Origin: Nicotiana tabacum
Lineage: Eukaryota; Streptophyta; Magnoliopsida; Solanales; Solanaceae
Length of the DNA: 64,000 nucleotides
Assembly: GCF_000715075.1 (NCBI RefSeq)
Contig: NC_134103.1
Span: forward strand, 56,326,230 to 56,390,229
Reading direction: 5' to 3'
How positions within the stretch are numbered: position 1 is the stretch's first letter; each line of letters opens with the position of its first letter. Below the pieces are notes generated by a model. The model was not told the DNA's origin, made no database searches, and saw only the letters and a program-made list of their open reading frames with translations. Made by a program: the position numbers and the translations under genes. Of this stretch, positions 22,838-33,748 are shown piece by piece.

Positions 22838-23686
22838 ATTCCTTTTAATCTCTATGTTTATTATCCTTATTCATCATATTATAATAAGTTATTTTAATCA
22901 CCTTTTCTGGTCACTACCATGATTTTCTACTTCAATCAGTTACCCTAACAGCGCTTCAACTCTTGTTTACTCCCCTAAACGGCCTTCTGCCTACCGGTTT
23001 CAACTTTAGGATGCATAGTCTGGGCTTACCTATTCTTAGCATATTTTCATGGCAAACTTACTCAAGATGATTTCTATAACAGTATTATTATATGATGGAT
23101 AATTATAATCTACATGTATGAGATTATCAGGAATATAATGAATTAGCTACTCATAGTTATAATATGACATACCTGGTTTTGTATGTTCCTGATGTCTTCT
23201 TGTTGATTTATAGTTTTCATATTTTCTTGTTGATCCTTAGCTTCTTGATTCATAGCTTTCCTTTAGCTTTCCTGTATTTTCTGTATTTTGTATTTTAGAG
23301 AGAAGAGAGAAAAGAGAGAAGCCCTTGGATGCTAATGTGCAGCCTATCTTATTTCATAAACGAAAGGCTTATTTAAAGATTACAAAATGACTTTTATTAT
23401 TCATGAACGACCTTTACTGTTCATGAAACTGACTCTTGACTCTTACTATTCATGAACGACCTTTACTGTTCATGAAACTGACTCTTGACTCTTACTATTC
23501 ATGAACGACCTTTACTGTTCATGAAACTGACTCTTACTATTTACTTTACGACTTTTACAAAAAACAAAATAACATAAAGAAAAGAAAAGAATCCAATATA
23601 TCTTTCATATTATTTTGTCTGCCATATTTCTTTGTCGTCTAGCTTGTCGTCTTCTTCTTCAGTAATCTTCTTCTTGTTTATTCCAG
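22838..23686 (-). promoter_or_regulatory. EPRV unit 2 intergenic region with candidate promoter
   Basis: Nearly identical to 18439-19278 with only scattered single-base differences that I can see, for example in the first 49-bp repeat. It keeps the TATA-like CTTTAAATAAG (about 23368-23378), the pyrimidine-rich stretch and three 49-bp repeats (23396-23543). The high identity says that the two units came from closely related viral genomes or from one multimer. Confidence 0.55.
23396..23543. repeat. Second copy of the three 49-bp repeats
   Basis: Same unit, copy number and placement as 18997-19144, with a few substitutions. The first unit here begins ATTATTCATG where unit 1 has ACTATTCATG. Confidence 0.9.
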
Positions 23687-24615
23687 TTATACGTCTGGAA
23701 CAATATTATCTTCTCCTTTGCATTTTGAGCATATCTGGTCTGGATATTTGAGACTGATTAACTTGCAGTATCTTGTTAATAATTCTGGAGAAATAAAATT
23801 TGTCCTTATAGCTCTTGTGGTTGTAGATTGTTCTGGCTTCAAAAGACTTAAGACCCATTGTCTTAATTCTTCCATATCTGGTTCTCGTATTTCTCTACAA
23901 TTTGAATATATCATTATCTGTTCTCTTGAATAATAACTCCAAATAGCATTCTGGTTTAGGTAGTTGTTTGCTAGTTCATTTAGTATAGTGGATATTCCGA
24001 TAATCCTTTTATTTGCATAAAAGTCTGGAATATTTATTTTTTCTATCTCTTCTTGTTCTTCTATTTTTTCTGGTACGAGCATCTCTCTTGTAAGTCCGAT
24101 CTTGATAACTTGTATGATAGGTTTTATCTCTTCATATAGTATTTCTGCTGTAGCTGAATAAAATCTTATATAGAACAATGTTCCTTTGGTTATCCTTTTG
24201 TATTGCATAAATGCTCTGTATAATTCTGGTATGGTAGCTATCTCTTGTCCTGTTTGTGTGTATACTGTATCTAGTAATCCGTAATTGTAGCAAGTGGCTA
24301 CTAGTTTTGCATTTGTATTTGGTAGTGCTATTAGTTTATTATATCCTGTTAGATAATGAGTAATATAATCTTCATCTGAATTTTGGGTAGTTTGGGATCT
24401 TGGATTTTTGTTTAGGAAGTTTTGTATTTTGTATATGTTGTCTATATATGTACGGGTTATATGGTTGTATGTCTTTTTGGCTTGGTTCAGGCTTTCTTTG
24501 TAGGTGTTTATTTGTGGTGGTAGAAATATTTCTTTCTGGGTATTTTGGATATTTTTCTGTATGAATGGTTTTGAAAATAGATTGTTCATATTTGTATTTG
24601 TATATCTAGGTTTAA
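23687..24615 (-). pseudogene. EPRV unit 2 transactivator-like protein, N-terminus deleted
   Basis: About 300 residues are open from an internal Met (24589) and agree closely with the unit 1 protein from its MNNLFSKPF onward. The N-terminal third is missing because the sequence switches at about 24616 to the start of the RT domain. The C-terminal end has the CSKCKGED form. A few substitutions separate the copies (for example Thr/Ile at an equivalent position in the SREQ stretch). Confidence 0.7.
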
Positions 24616-25328
24616 TTACTTTCTTGTATGTAATTGTTATCTAATAATTCTTTTATATGCATTTTGAATTTTGCCAAGTCATCAAAGTTATATTTTAAGG
24701 GTTTTTGTGTTATTATACTATTTTCCTCGATTAGTTCTATTTTTATTTTTGTCTTATGTTTATTCCATCCTTGTAGAGGGTTATCATTATATAATTTTTC
24801 TAATTCATTCTGGATTATTTTTACTTTGTCTATTGTAAATATAATAATTTCTAATTGAGTAGTTGTATTTTTACTTATATTTTCTAATTTTTGTGTGATT
24901 TTTTCATTTCCTCGTATCCATTATGTAGTTTTTCGTTGTTTATTATTTACTCTTTTTGCTCCTACTTTATTTTTACATGGTGTGGTAAACCACCAGTGTG
25001 TTCTTGTTATTATGTGTGGGTATAATTTGTCTAAAAATGGCATTCCTAGTAACATATCTTTCGTAGTGAATTCAAAGTTATATATTTCTTCTATAGTTAA
25101 TATTTTATCCCATATTTGTATTTTTACATTTTTGGCTTTGTAGTTAATCATACTACCTTCATTATTAAATCCTGTTACTATCATAGGTATTTTTAATTTT
25201 TCCCATTTATCTGTTGGTAAACAATTATATTTACATATATTAGCTTCTGCCCCTGTATCTATCATTGGTGTATAGTATCTATTATAATATCCTTCTACTA
25301 TGATTTTTGCGAGTATATATATTTTCAT
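24616..25328 (-). pseudogene. EPRV unit 2 protease, RT deleted
   Basis: ATG at 25328 overlaps the movement ORF stop by ATGA. The protease is open to 24924 with MIDTGAEANI and GMPFLDKL. A TAA at 24921-24923 then ends it where unit 1 and fragment 3 have Glu codons. The linker toward RT follows up to the junction at about 24616, where almost all of RT and RNase H, about 1.5 kb, is missing. The junction bases (ATT) are shared by both sides. Confidence 0.8.
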
Positions 25329-26575
25329 TCTTCTGTTCTTTTTATTATTATTTTCTTATCTTTGTATGTTATGGTTAATTGTTTATCTCCTAGGCTGTAT
25401 GGTTTTACATTTTCTAACCATTTTATTCCTAGTGTAATATTTTCGTTTTCATTTTCTTGGTATATTTTAAATTGTATCGTTAAAGGTATTCCTCCAATAA
25501 TTATTTCTTTTTCTGTTATTTCTTCATTTATTATTAATTCTGTAGGTAATTCAGGGCATAATTGTTCAGTAGTTATTATTTCAGTTTCTATTACTAATTC
25601 TCTTGTAATATAGTTTTCTTCTTGTCCTGTATTTATTAATATTTGATATTTTCTTTGTTCCATAATTCCAGTTATATAGTAGTTATATGTAGTGTTTCTT
25701 ATTAAATTTTTTGGGATTATATATTCTCTTCTTGATGTACTTATTCTTGATGATGTTGGTGTTTCATAGGTTAATTGGTTTGGTATACTTGATGTACTTA
25801 ATCTTTCTTTTACTATTTCTAAATCTTCTTCCATGTCAATTTCTTTATAACTATATTCATTATTGTCAATAACTGTAACTATTCTTTCAAACGGGTTTTC
25901 TATTTTGATTTTATTAATTTTATTTTTTGCTGCTATTTTATGTTTTGTTGTTAAGACGTATAGATTTTTACATCTAGCTGTAAATATTTTACTTCCAGGT
26001 GTTAATTCTATTCCTGACATTTTCCAGTATAGTACTAATGATTTATCTATATTCTTATCGTTTATTGCTATTGAATAGTTGGCACTTATTATGAATTTGA
26101 ATTTTTGATATATGAGATTTCCTTTTATTGCACTTATTATGCTTTTTTCTATAGGTTGAATTATTCTATCATCTGCTAAATATATTTCTATAGGGGTATC
26201 TATTCCTTCCCTGAAACATGCTTTTATTAGTATTTCAGTTCCTCCTAGGTGTACATATTTAATTGGGTTTTTTGCTTTTATATCTTGTATTTCTTTGTTT
26301 ATTATTCTTTTGTTTATTATTGGTATTTTAGCTTTTCCTTTTGTATATTTACAGTCAATTATATGTTCTTTTTGGCTAACCACATAATATTCTTCTTTTT
26401 GTCTTTTAAACCAATTTTTTATCGTAGGTACTTCAAATATTTTTTAAACACTGAGGTCTAATTCTTTTTCTTTTATTTGTTCAAATATACTATTATCAAA
26501 TATAATCTTTTGTTCTGAGGATTCTTCATCTTTATATTCTTCTCGTATTATTACTTTTATTTCTTTTTCAGTCAT
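25325..26575 (-). pseudogene. EPRV unit 2 movement protein with pseudo-protease tail
   Basis: The only copy with the full C-terminus. The expected ATG lies near 26575, overlapping the coat stop. A TAA near 26443 interrupts the first 45 codons, and the frame is then open to the stop at 25325. The 30K-type half (KYVHLGGTEILIKACFREGI, IEIYLADDRI) is followed by a retropepsin-like half with ILINTGQEENYI and LGIKWLENVKPYSLG. The NTG in place of DTG is shared by all three copies in the window, so it is probably ancestral, not decay. Its stop overlaps the protease start. Confidence 0.78.
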
Positions 26576-27095
26576 TAGATTTCATCATCTTCCTTAGTTA
26601 TTTCATTTTCTATTTCATCTTCTATATCTGATATTTCATATATACTATCTTCACTATCTAGTTCATAATCTATATATTCCATCTGCATATATTCTTCATC
26701 ATCAATTATGATTTCGGTTATTTGTTTTTTCTTTGGGTTTCTAGGTGTTTTACAGTCTTTAGCTATATGTCCTAATTTTCCACAGTTATAGCAAGTACAT
26801 TCTGTTAGTTTTTTTTTTGGTCTAAATGATCTTTTATTCTAGTAATTTTTTACATAATATCTTTTTCTTGGTCTTTTATTTTTATATTTTGATTTATATT
26901 TATTATATTTCTTTGTTTTCCATTTTTTATTATATTTATTATATTTATCTGTATTATCTGTACATCCAAATTGTGGTGCTGTTTTGTTTTTACAACGTCT
27001 TAAGTTTTTTATTAATATTTTTTCTATTTTTGTTTCTTCTTTATATTTTTCACATATTTGTACAAACCATTGTTGTAGAAATTTTATTCTAGCTC
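26576..27095 (-). pseudogene. EPRV unit 2 coat protein C-terminal part
   Basis: Contains the acidic tail, the CX2CX4HX4C knuckle (about 26751-26793) and the basic Lys/Tyr/Asn tract, plus about 60 residues of the capsid domain up to 27095. It has the same TAG (26839-26841) as unit 1. It is cut at about 27095, where an inverted copy of its own basic tract begins. Confidence 0.8.
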
Positions 27096-27258
27096 CACAA
27101 TTTGGATGTACAGATAATACAGATAAATATAATAAATATAATAAAAAATGAAAAACAAAGAAATATAATAAATATAAATCAAAATATAAAAATAAAAGAC
27201 CAAGAAAAAGATATTATGTAAAAAATTACCAGAATAAAAGACCATTTAGACCAAAAAG
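26814..27258. repeat. Fold-back inverted repeat of coat sequence at the LINE junction
   Basis: The arm at 27096-27258 is the reverse complement of about 26814-26976, with roughly 119 bp between them. The arms are nearly identical. In the basic-tract region the right arm has G where the left arm has A at two places (plus-strand view of the left arm), one of which is the TAG stop position. The right arm ends at the LINE sequence. Confidence 0.9.
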
Positions 27259-29143
27259 TGCTTGGGAGAGCCTTGGATGCTTTTTTTTTGACAATCCAGA
27301 TTTCATAGGCTTTGGCATGCCAAAGTGGAGCCAAAACATCAATTATCTATCCTATGCAGATGATACTATTATATTTTGTTCTTCTTATTACGGGGCAGTC
27401 CTGTTTATCATGAATGTATTGGGGGATTATAAGGCAGCTTCAGGGCAGAAAATCAACAAGGAAAAGTCTTCCTTTTATATGCACGAAAAGGCACCTACAG
27501 ATGAAGTAAATACTGTCCATTTAATCACTGAGTTCCAAAGACAGTCTTTCCCATTCACTTACGTGGGATGTCCAATATTCTATAGTAGAAGGAGGAAGAA
27601 TTTCTATAAGAGCATTATTTTCAAAGTTCGGGAGAGGTTATCATCATGGGAGGGTAAGTTACTCTCAATTGGTGAAAGGGTTGTGTTCATTGCACATGTG
27701 TTAGAAAGCATGCCAATTCATCTCCTTTTAGTAGTGAATCCTCTAATATATGTGATCAACCAATTACACAAGATGTTTGCTAGATTTTATTGGAGCAACT
27801 CAGGCAATGGAAGGGCAAGACACTAGGCTTCATGGGATAATCTTTGTTTACCTAAATATGAGGGAGGTCTTGGTTTTAGATCATTGCATGATGTATCCAA
27901 GGCATTATTTTCCAAGCTTTGGTGGAATTACAGAACAAACAATACTCTATGGAATACATTCATTAGAAATAAATATTGCAAGAAGATCAATGAATTAGTG
28001 GTGCCATGGAGGCAGTCATCTCGTGTGTAGAGGAAAATGCTTCAAATGTGGGATGAAGTGGAACACCAAGTGTGGTGTCAATTGAAGAGTGGTAACTCCT
28101 ACTTCTGGTTTGATAATTGGACTGGACTTGGAGCTCTTTATCATGCTTCAGGTCCAGACCATTGGTGTGATGAATCCATAAAATATGTTGATGATGTGGT
28201 GGAGAATGGGGCATGGAATGAAGGGCTTTTGAGGAAGTTACTACCAGAGGAGTTAGCTGACCATATTTTTGATTCCATCACACCACCTTCAGATTACTCA
28301 ATGAAGTATAAGCGTTGGCGGAAGCTGGAAACAAAAGGGAAATTTACAATGAATTTTGCATGGCAATACATAAGGAAAAGAAGAGATGAAAGCAAGCTAT
28401 ACAGGTTCTTTTGGGTAAAGGGTGTGCCTTTCAAGATAAGATTTTTCATGTGGAGGTTGTGGAAGGCAAAACTACCATTAGATGATTGGTTCTTAAGGCT
28501 GGGGTACTTTAGAACCTCAAGACATTGCCTCATGTCTTTTTGACATCTCCAACTGCCAGATTTGTTTGGAACTACTTTGGTGCACCTGCAGGGATCAAAA
28601 TAGAAGGGGAGCAGCTAGTACAAGTGATAAATGAGTGGTGGAATAAATCGGGGAACACAAGTTTGAAGGAAATCTATCAAGCTATGCCAGGTATGATTGT
28701 GTGGCATTTGTAGAAGAAAAGGAATTTAGGGCTGCATGGGAAGAATGTATCCTTTATAGGTTAATCTTTTAGATATCAACCTCGATACAAATGTTTTTGA
28801 ATGTGAGAAGGCTAGGCTTTAAGGGAGTTACCACTAACTGTCCAGATTTACATGAAAAGTTGCTAAATCATATCCCTAGATTGAGGTTCACTAAAGTTTT
28901 GTGGCAATTGCCTCCGGATGGATGGATTAAATGTAACACTGATGGGGCCTTTAGAGGGGAATTTGGAGGAGCTTCATATGGTGTTTGCATTAGGGATGGT
29001 ATTGGAGATCTTATATATGCCCAGGCTGATGTAGTTGAAGAGGCAACCAATAATATTGCGGAAGCACAGGCCATTCTTGAAGCAGTCAGGTACATAATTC
29101 AAATGCAGTTTCCTCCATGTATAATTGAGACTGACTCTAGTTA
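27259..29143 (+). pseudogene. LINE ORF2, C-terminal half of RT, zinc region and RNase H
   Basis: It resumes near FFDNPDFIGFGMPKW with the RT active site YADDTIIF (YADD at 27353-27364) and continues to 27826. Frame changes and stops lie near 27826, 28030, 28543 and 28713. A zf-RVT-like stretch is at about 28405-28540 (FFWVKGVPFKIRFFMWRLW). RNase H is at about 28900-29143, with CNTDGAFRG, EATNNIAEAQAILEAV and ending IETDSS. A stop after this and the absence of the remaining RNase H and tail mark the 3' truncation. Confidence 0.88.
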
Positions 29144-30989
29144 GAACGAATGATAACACAAGGAAGGATAGTCATAAATCAATGAAAGTATCAGACAATA
29201 CTAAAATATCAAATTAAGAGAAAGATAATTGTCAAATAAATTTCCATTATTTTTGGTTGGGAGATCTTAGCACCGATATATCACCGTGATTTTAGCACGG
29301 AGTACGATCTATGACCGATCGGCTAGGCCATCTTACCCGAAGACATCAACCACGATCACAATCACTATCACAGTTTCAATCATTATCTCGATAACAATTT
29401 TCAGCACAATCACCACCATTTGTGCGGCATGGCATCCGATAACGACCCGACCGGCTAGGCCGTCTCACCAAAATATCGTGTGGATCGACATCACCCTTTT
29501 CTAGCAATCATCTCATCCTAATAAAGGAGAATATTTCATCACATCAAACTCGTCCCAAATGAGTGGAATAATTACAACTCATTCCTACACTGTCATGTGT
29601 AATTTCGGGGTTAGGCTATTTCAACCTACCCTTCCTCAGTGATTAACGATACTCCCAAAGTATTTGTTATTAAAAAGGATTCACAACTCATTTCAACATC
29701 TTTTAAATGTTTCTTAGTTTCATTGGCACTAGTGGCCCCAAATGTAATATCATTCTTGGCACGTTGGATGTATTTCATGTTTCATGCTCTGCTCACCTCT
29801 TTCACTTTCGAACATCATCACGGATCATTAACAACGAAGCATTTCTATTCAAGACTTGAGTACACATGTGAGCAAGCAAGAGTCTTAACTACATTGAGAT
29901 TTCTTATACAATTTGGCATAATAGCTTTTGCTTGAACCACGACTTGAAGCTATAGCATTTAGACATGCAACCCGTACTTTGAACACATTCTCAATTAGTA
30001 ACACAACATAACAGGAACATTCAGAATACATATTGAACACATATATATTTTGACACAAGTCTTATTTGGAATAATTAATTTATAATGAACAGCTCGGGAC
30101 TTACAAGGACATTGTGGTGTTCAATTCTAAAAGAGGAGTTTTTCCAACATACCTTGCTTTGAGCTTTCCTTAATCCACTACACAGTTCCGAAAATCTAGC
30201 AACTTTGATCTATTTAGAGATATAGCAAAATTTGACACAAATTAGGAAAAATGTCATGGTTCCAGCTCATTTGAGCATTTTATCAAACATTTGGTGGGTA
30301 TTATGATTTCAAGGTCCTCCTTTGGTGGATTCCTTCTTTCCACTACCCAAAGTCTATCCAATTTAGCTCAACATTCTTCCCCCAACACTTGATAGTACAT
30401 GCATGCATAATGGATAACTTCCACACCTAAGAATTGCTTTTCTCATTACCGATTTTAAGTAAAATCACAAATTTGAGGGCTAGGGAGTAGAATCTTACCT
30501 CTAGGATAAAGACCGAGTGAATTTTTCTTGTGAATTCTTCAACTTTGAGAAAGAGTTGATGAACAATAAGCTTAGGAACTTCCCTTATCACTCTATGGCA
30601 CTCCCTCTCTCTAGAAATATCAGATTTTTGCTTTAAAATGGCCCTTTACTTCAGTATATTGATATAAGGTCGGGTCAAAAAAGTTAGAAAATGAAGCCCC
30701 AGTGCAAATCTGCGGTCGCATATTACGCTTCTGCGGTCCGCAAAATGGACAGAAGAATGGCCCTCCGGAACTGAGCATTTATGCTTCACTCTACGACAGG
30801 TATGTGGTCCGCTGACCAAATCTGCGGTCGCATAATGCGCCGCAGAACTTCCCTCCATAATGTTTCATGCTAGATCTGCGATGGGTTGTGTGGCCCACGA
30901 AATGAAGAATCTCTACAATCATCATCACATAATTCTATCCTGGCATCATGAAACCCTGGGTTTTAGGTGAAATTTTATGGGGCCTTACA
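29144..30989 (-). repeat. 3' LTR of Gypsy-2 (5'-most part on plus strand missing)
   Basis: On the minus strand it starts TGTAAGGCCCC after a polypurine tract (30990-31003). It is related to, but clearly diverged from, the Gypsy-1 LTR; for example the block around 29420-29490 matches 2145-2215 and 10012-10085. The outer end is missing where the LINE stops. 29330-29400 is an unusual CAATCACTATCAC-type low-complexity stretch. No gene is present; the ORF at 29639-29935 has no recognisable features. Confidence 0.75.
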
Positions 30990-31003
30990 TCCTCCCCCGC
31001 TTA
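30990..31003 (-). other. Polypurine tract of Gypsy-2
   Basis: The minus strand reads AAGCGGGGGAGGA right before TGTAAGGCCCC. It fixes the 3' LTR edge and the element's minus orientation. Confidence 0.8.
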
Positions 31004-31365
31004 AGATCATTCATCCTCGAATGAGGGCCAAAATCCGACATTAGAAACCAATGTGACTCAGCTAATATTTCACATACCAACAGTCCCCAAATTTTTGACT
31101 AACTCCATAAATTTTCAAATATTTCGCCAGAGTTTCCCTATAACTGGCATATCCACCTATCAGAGAATCCCAGAAACTAATCCTAAAAACAAATGCATGA
31201 ACCAACTACGTAACATAACGTAAAAACAACGGCAATCATGGCCTCATGAACAATGTATTACCAAAAAGGAACACCCTTAGCATAACTATACAAGTGAAAC
31301 ATAATTCATGGAAAGTAAACTCTTAGCATTTTCATAGAACACAACTTTATAAATATATGGCTATT

Positions 31366-32029
31366 CAAACAAATGAGGGTACTTCTTCTTCATCTCTTCC
31401 TCCGCCTCCCGGGTGGCCGCTTCAATCTGTTGGTTTCGCCATATCACTTTCACGGAGGCAATTTCCTTATTTCTCAGCTTACGAATTTCCAACCACCTTC
31501 TTCAACATGGATACGTGGAACTTTGGGTGCACTAAAGACATCTCTGGAGGTAGTTCAAGCTTATAAGCCACCCGACCAATCCTCTGAATAATTCTGTACA
31601 GTCCGACATACCTCGGACTTAACTTCCATTTCTTAACAAACCGCATTATACCATTCATGGGGAAAACATTCAATAATACCCAATCGTCCTCTTTAATCTC
31701 CAAATCACAGCGACGCACATCAGAATAGTACTTTTGACACCTCTGAGCAGTTTTCAACCATTTCGTAATGATCTTAACCTTCTCCATAGCCTGATGCACG
31801 AGGTCTGGCCCTATCAACTCTGCTTCCCCAATCTGGAACCATCCAATGGGAGATCTACATCTCTTATAATATAAAGCCTCGAACGGTGCCATCTGGATAC
31901 TAGCATGATAACTGTTATCGTAGGCAAATTCTATGAACGGCAAATGATCATCCCAGCTACCCTTAAAGTCAAGAACACACGCACGCAATATATCCTCAAG
32001 CGTCTGAATAGTCCGCTCTGCCTGCCCGT
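31366..32029 (-). pseudogene. Gypsy-2 integrase C-terminal part and chromodomain
   Basis: The open frame at 32029-31479 begins at GQAERTIQTLEDILRACV in the integrase core and runs through LPFIEFAYDNSYHASIQ and the MSLVHPKFHVSMLKKVV stretch. About 80 bases between that and the chromodomain are missing compared with Gypsy-1. The remaining chromodomain (31490-31366) ends with a YPHLF-type motif. The upstream half of integrase lies 21.6 kb away at 53606 because the Ogre/Tat-like element is inserted between the Asp and Gly codons of the conserved FHPQTDG motif. Confidence 0.88.
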
Positions 32030-32999
32030 TGTCGCACCCCTCTTTCTCACGAAATCGAGTTTTGACACGTGACAACTCTTTTAAAGGAAGGTGTTACAAG
32101 AGAGAGTCGCCACTTAATGGGTTTGAGGTGCGTTAGGTCACCTATTTGAAAAAACATCTCTGGTTTAACCAGTTTGCGTCACCAAAGATCGAGTAAGGGC
32201 TCAAATTACCTCGAAGAGAAGGTGTTAGGCACTCTTCGAGGTCCACAATTGTAGATCCCGTCCAAACTTGAATTATATGAATTAGTCAAGTAGTCAGAGA
32301 TATAAACAAGAAGTTTGAAAAAAAAATAATTATTAGAAAGTCCTTGAGTAAACACAAATAATTGGTTTAAAGACAAGATGGGGGGGTCCTATGTTTTTTA
32401 GCCTAAAAGGATCACCCCGTGCAACATAAATAATACTTCGTAACTCCCTCGAGGTGGGGTGTTACTCGTATTATTCAGCGGGCACCGACTATCATCTCCT
32501 GCTACCTGATTGCTATATTTAAGTTTTTACCTAAAGCGCGCTAATTGATTCTAAACAGTGCACTATGCGTGCACTACCCGTCCCATGCCTATGGCCCAAG
32601 AGGCGTTTGGACCTCTATTTTGGATGGTTTCTAGACTTAGCTTAGGCTGCTCAGAAATGATAAAACTAGGTGACATACAAAATAAGTTGGACTTCATGTG
32701 AAGGCAATTAAGGGCTCAAGTTAGCCTCCACAATTAGACAACAAATGCACGCAAACAAATTAGGCATTTGACATTTTCGGAATTGAGACAAGTTAAAGCC
32801 ATTAAGCCCTATAGACATGGTTTCTATGTGACCTTAGGATTCAAACGTGCAGGCAGTTTCAGAGCAACATGCCATTTTACGTACAATTTCTAAGAGATTA
32901 CATAGTCGGCCTGCTGATTACAGATTATAAGCATTTAAACCTATAGACATGATATCTAGGTGATTTATGCAGTTGTTGTCAGTGATAACTATTGAAGAT

Positions 33000-33480
33000 A
33001 CTCATAATTACTCAGTTTGATCCTATAGGCATGGTTTCTAATAGTGGCAACGAAACAATGTTGAAAGTTCAATATTAACACTTAAAATCGAGTGGTATTA
33101 CCCTATAGGCAGAATTTCTAACGATTAACGATTAAAATTAATTTTTTATACTTAGATGCTATAGGCATGTATCCTAGGTGGGCAGTATAACAACAAATTA
33201 ACCAAGTAAAACCCTATAGGCATGATTTCTAAATGCAGATTTTGTAGAACATAAGCTAACATAGCCCTATAGTCATAGTATCTAATGAATATGCTACAGT
33301 TATGTAAAATGAAAGATTGGTCATTGACACTTTATTTCCTATAGGCATGGTATCTAATAAAACACATAGGAGCATAATATGTTAAACAAATTAAAACTCA
33401 GGTCCTATGGGAAGGTTATCTAACAACACATAGGAGCAGAATATGTTGAGTAAATTAAACACCTATAGGCACGATTTCTA
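33000..33480. repeat. Dispersed CCTATAGGCATG motif family in the LTR
   Basis: Close variants of the motif CCTATAGGCATGGTTTCTAA recur about every 45-90 bp from about 32805 on, with spacers that are not alike. The same series is in the right LTR (about 50265-50815). Because each core is followed by a TTTCTAA-like tail, this is a spaced motif array, not a tandem repeat. Confidence 0.8.
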
Positions 33481-33500
33481 CTCGTTTATGCAAATATTAG

Positions 33501-33748
33501 TAGATACAGTATACACACAAACAGGACAAGAGATAGCTACCATACCAGAATTATACAGAGCATTTATGCAATACAAAAGGATAACCAAAGGAACATTGTT
33601 CTATATAAGATTTTATTCAGCTACAGCAGAAATACTATATGAAGAAATAAAACCTATCATACAAGTTATCAAGATCGGACTTACAAGAGAGATGCTCGTA
33701 CCAGAAAAAATAGAAGAACAAGAAGAGATAGAAAAAAATAAATATTCC
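33501..33748 (+). pseudogene. EPRV fragment 3, transactivator-like piece (inverted)
   Basis: The plus strand encodes VDTVYTQTGQEIATIPELYR through the EEQEEIEK stretch, matching the middle of the 19279-20532 protein. It is opposite in orientation to the rest of fragment 3. The inversion point shares about five bases (ATTCC) with the protease-side sequence. Confidence 0.85.

Larger units (their letters stand above)
15057..27258 (-). mobile_element. Endogenous pararetrovirus array, solendovirus-like
   Basis: Minus-strand ORFs encode coat, movement, protease, RT-RNase H and transactivator-like proteins with no integrase and no LTRs, the hallmark of Caulimoviridae. The proteins are very rich in Lys, Ile, Asn and Glu and the DNA is AT-rich, unlike its neighbours. 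Order and style fit the tobacco vein clearing virus group; that assignment is from memory. Unit 1 (15057-22411) is about 7.36 kb, close to a whole caulimovirid genome opened inside the movement ORF. Unit 2 (22412-27095) lacks most of coat and movement at its left end and most of RT. 27096-27258 is an inverted arm. Every unit has inactivating breaks. Confidence 0.88.
10573..29143 (+). mobile_element. L1-type LINE, split by EPRV array and lacking its 3' end
   Basis: The element runs on the plus strand as 5' UTR, ORF1 (gag-like, CCHC), ORF2 endonuclease and RT, then a 12.2-kb EPRV array (15057-27258), then the rest of RT, a zf-RVT-like region and an RNase H. It stops inside RNase H at about 29143 with no poly(A) tail, so its true 3' end was removed later, since LINEs normally keep their 3' end and lose the 5' end. 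RNase H after RT is known for one branch of plant L1 elements. Stops and frameshifts are spread over both ORFs. Confidence 0.85.

Noticed and set aside
15442..27092. Many plus-strand ORFs rich in Phe, Tyr, Ile and Ser, looking like membrane proteins
   Set aside because: They lie antisense to the AT-rich viral ORFs; their hydrophobic look is what the reverse complement of Lys/Asn/Glu-rich codons gives.
31479..32075. 198-residue integrase ORF
   Set aside because: Its first 15 residues come from the Ogre/Tat-like LTR; the real gypsy part starts at 32029.
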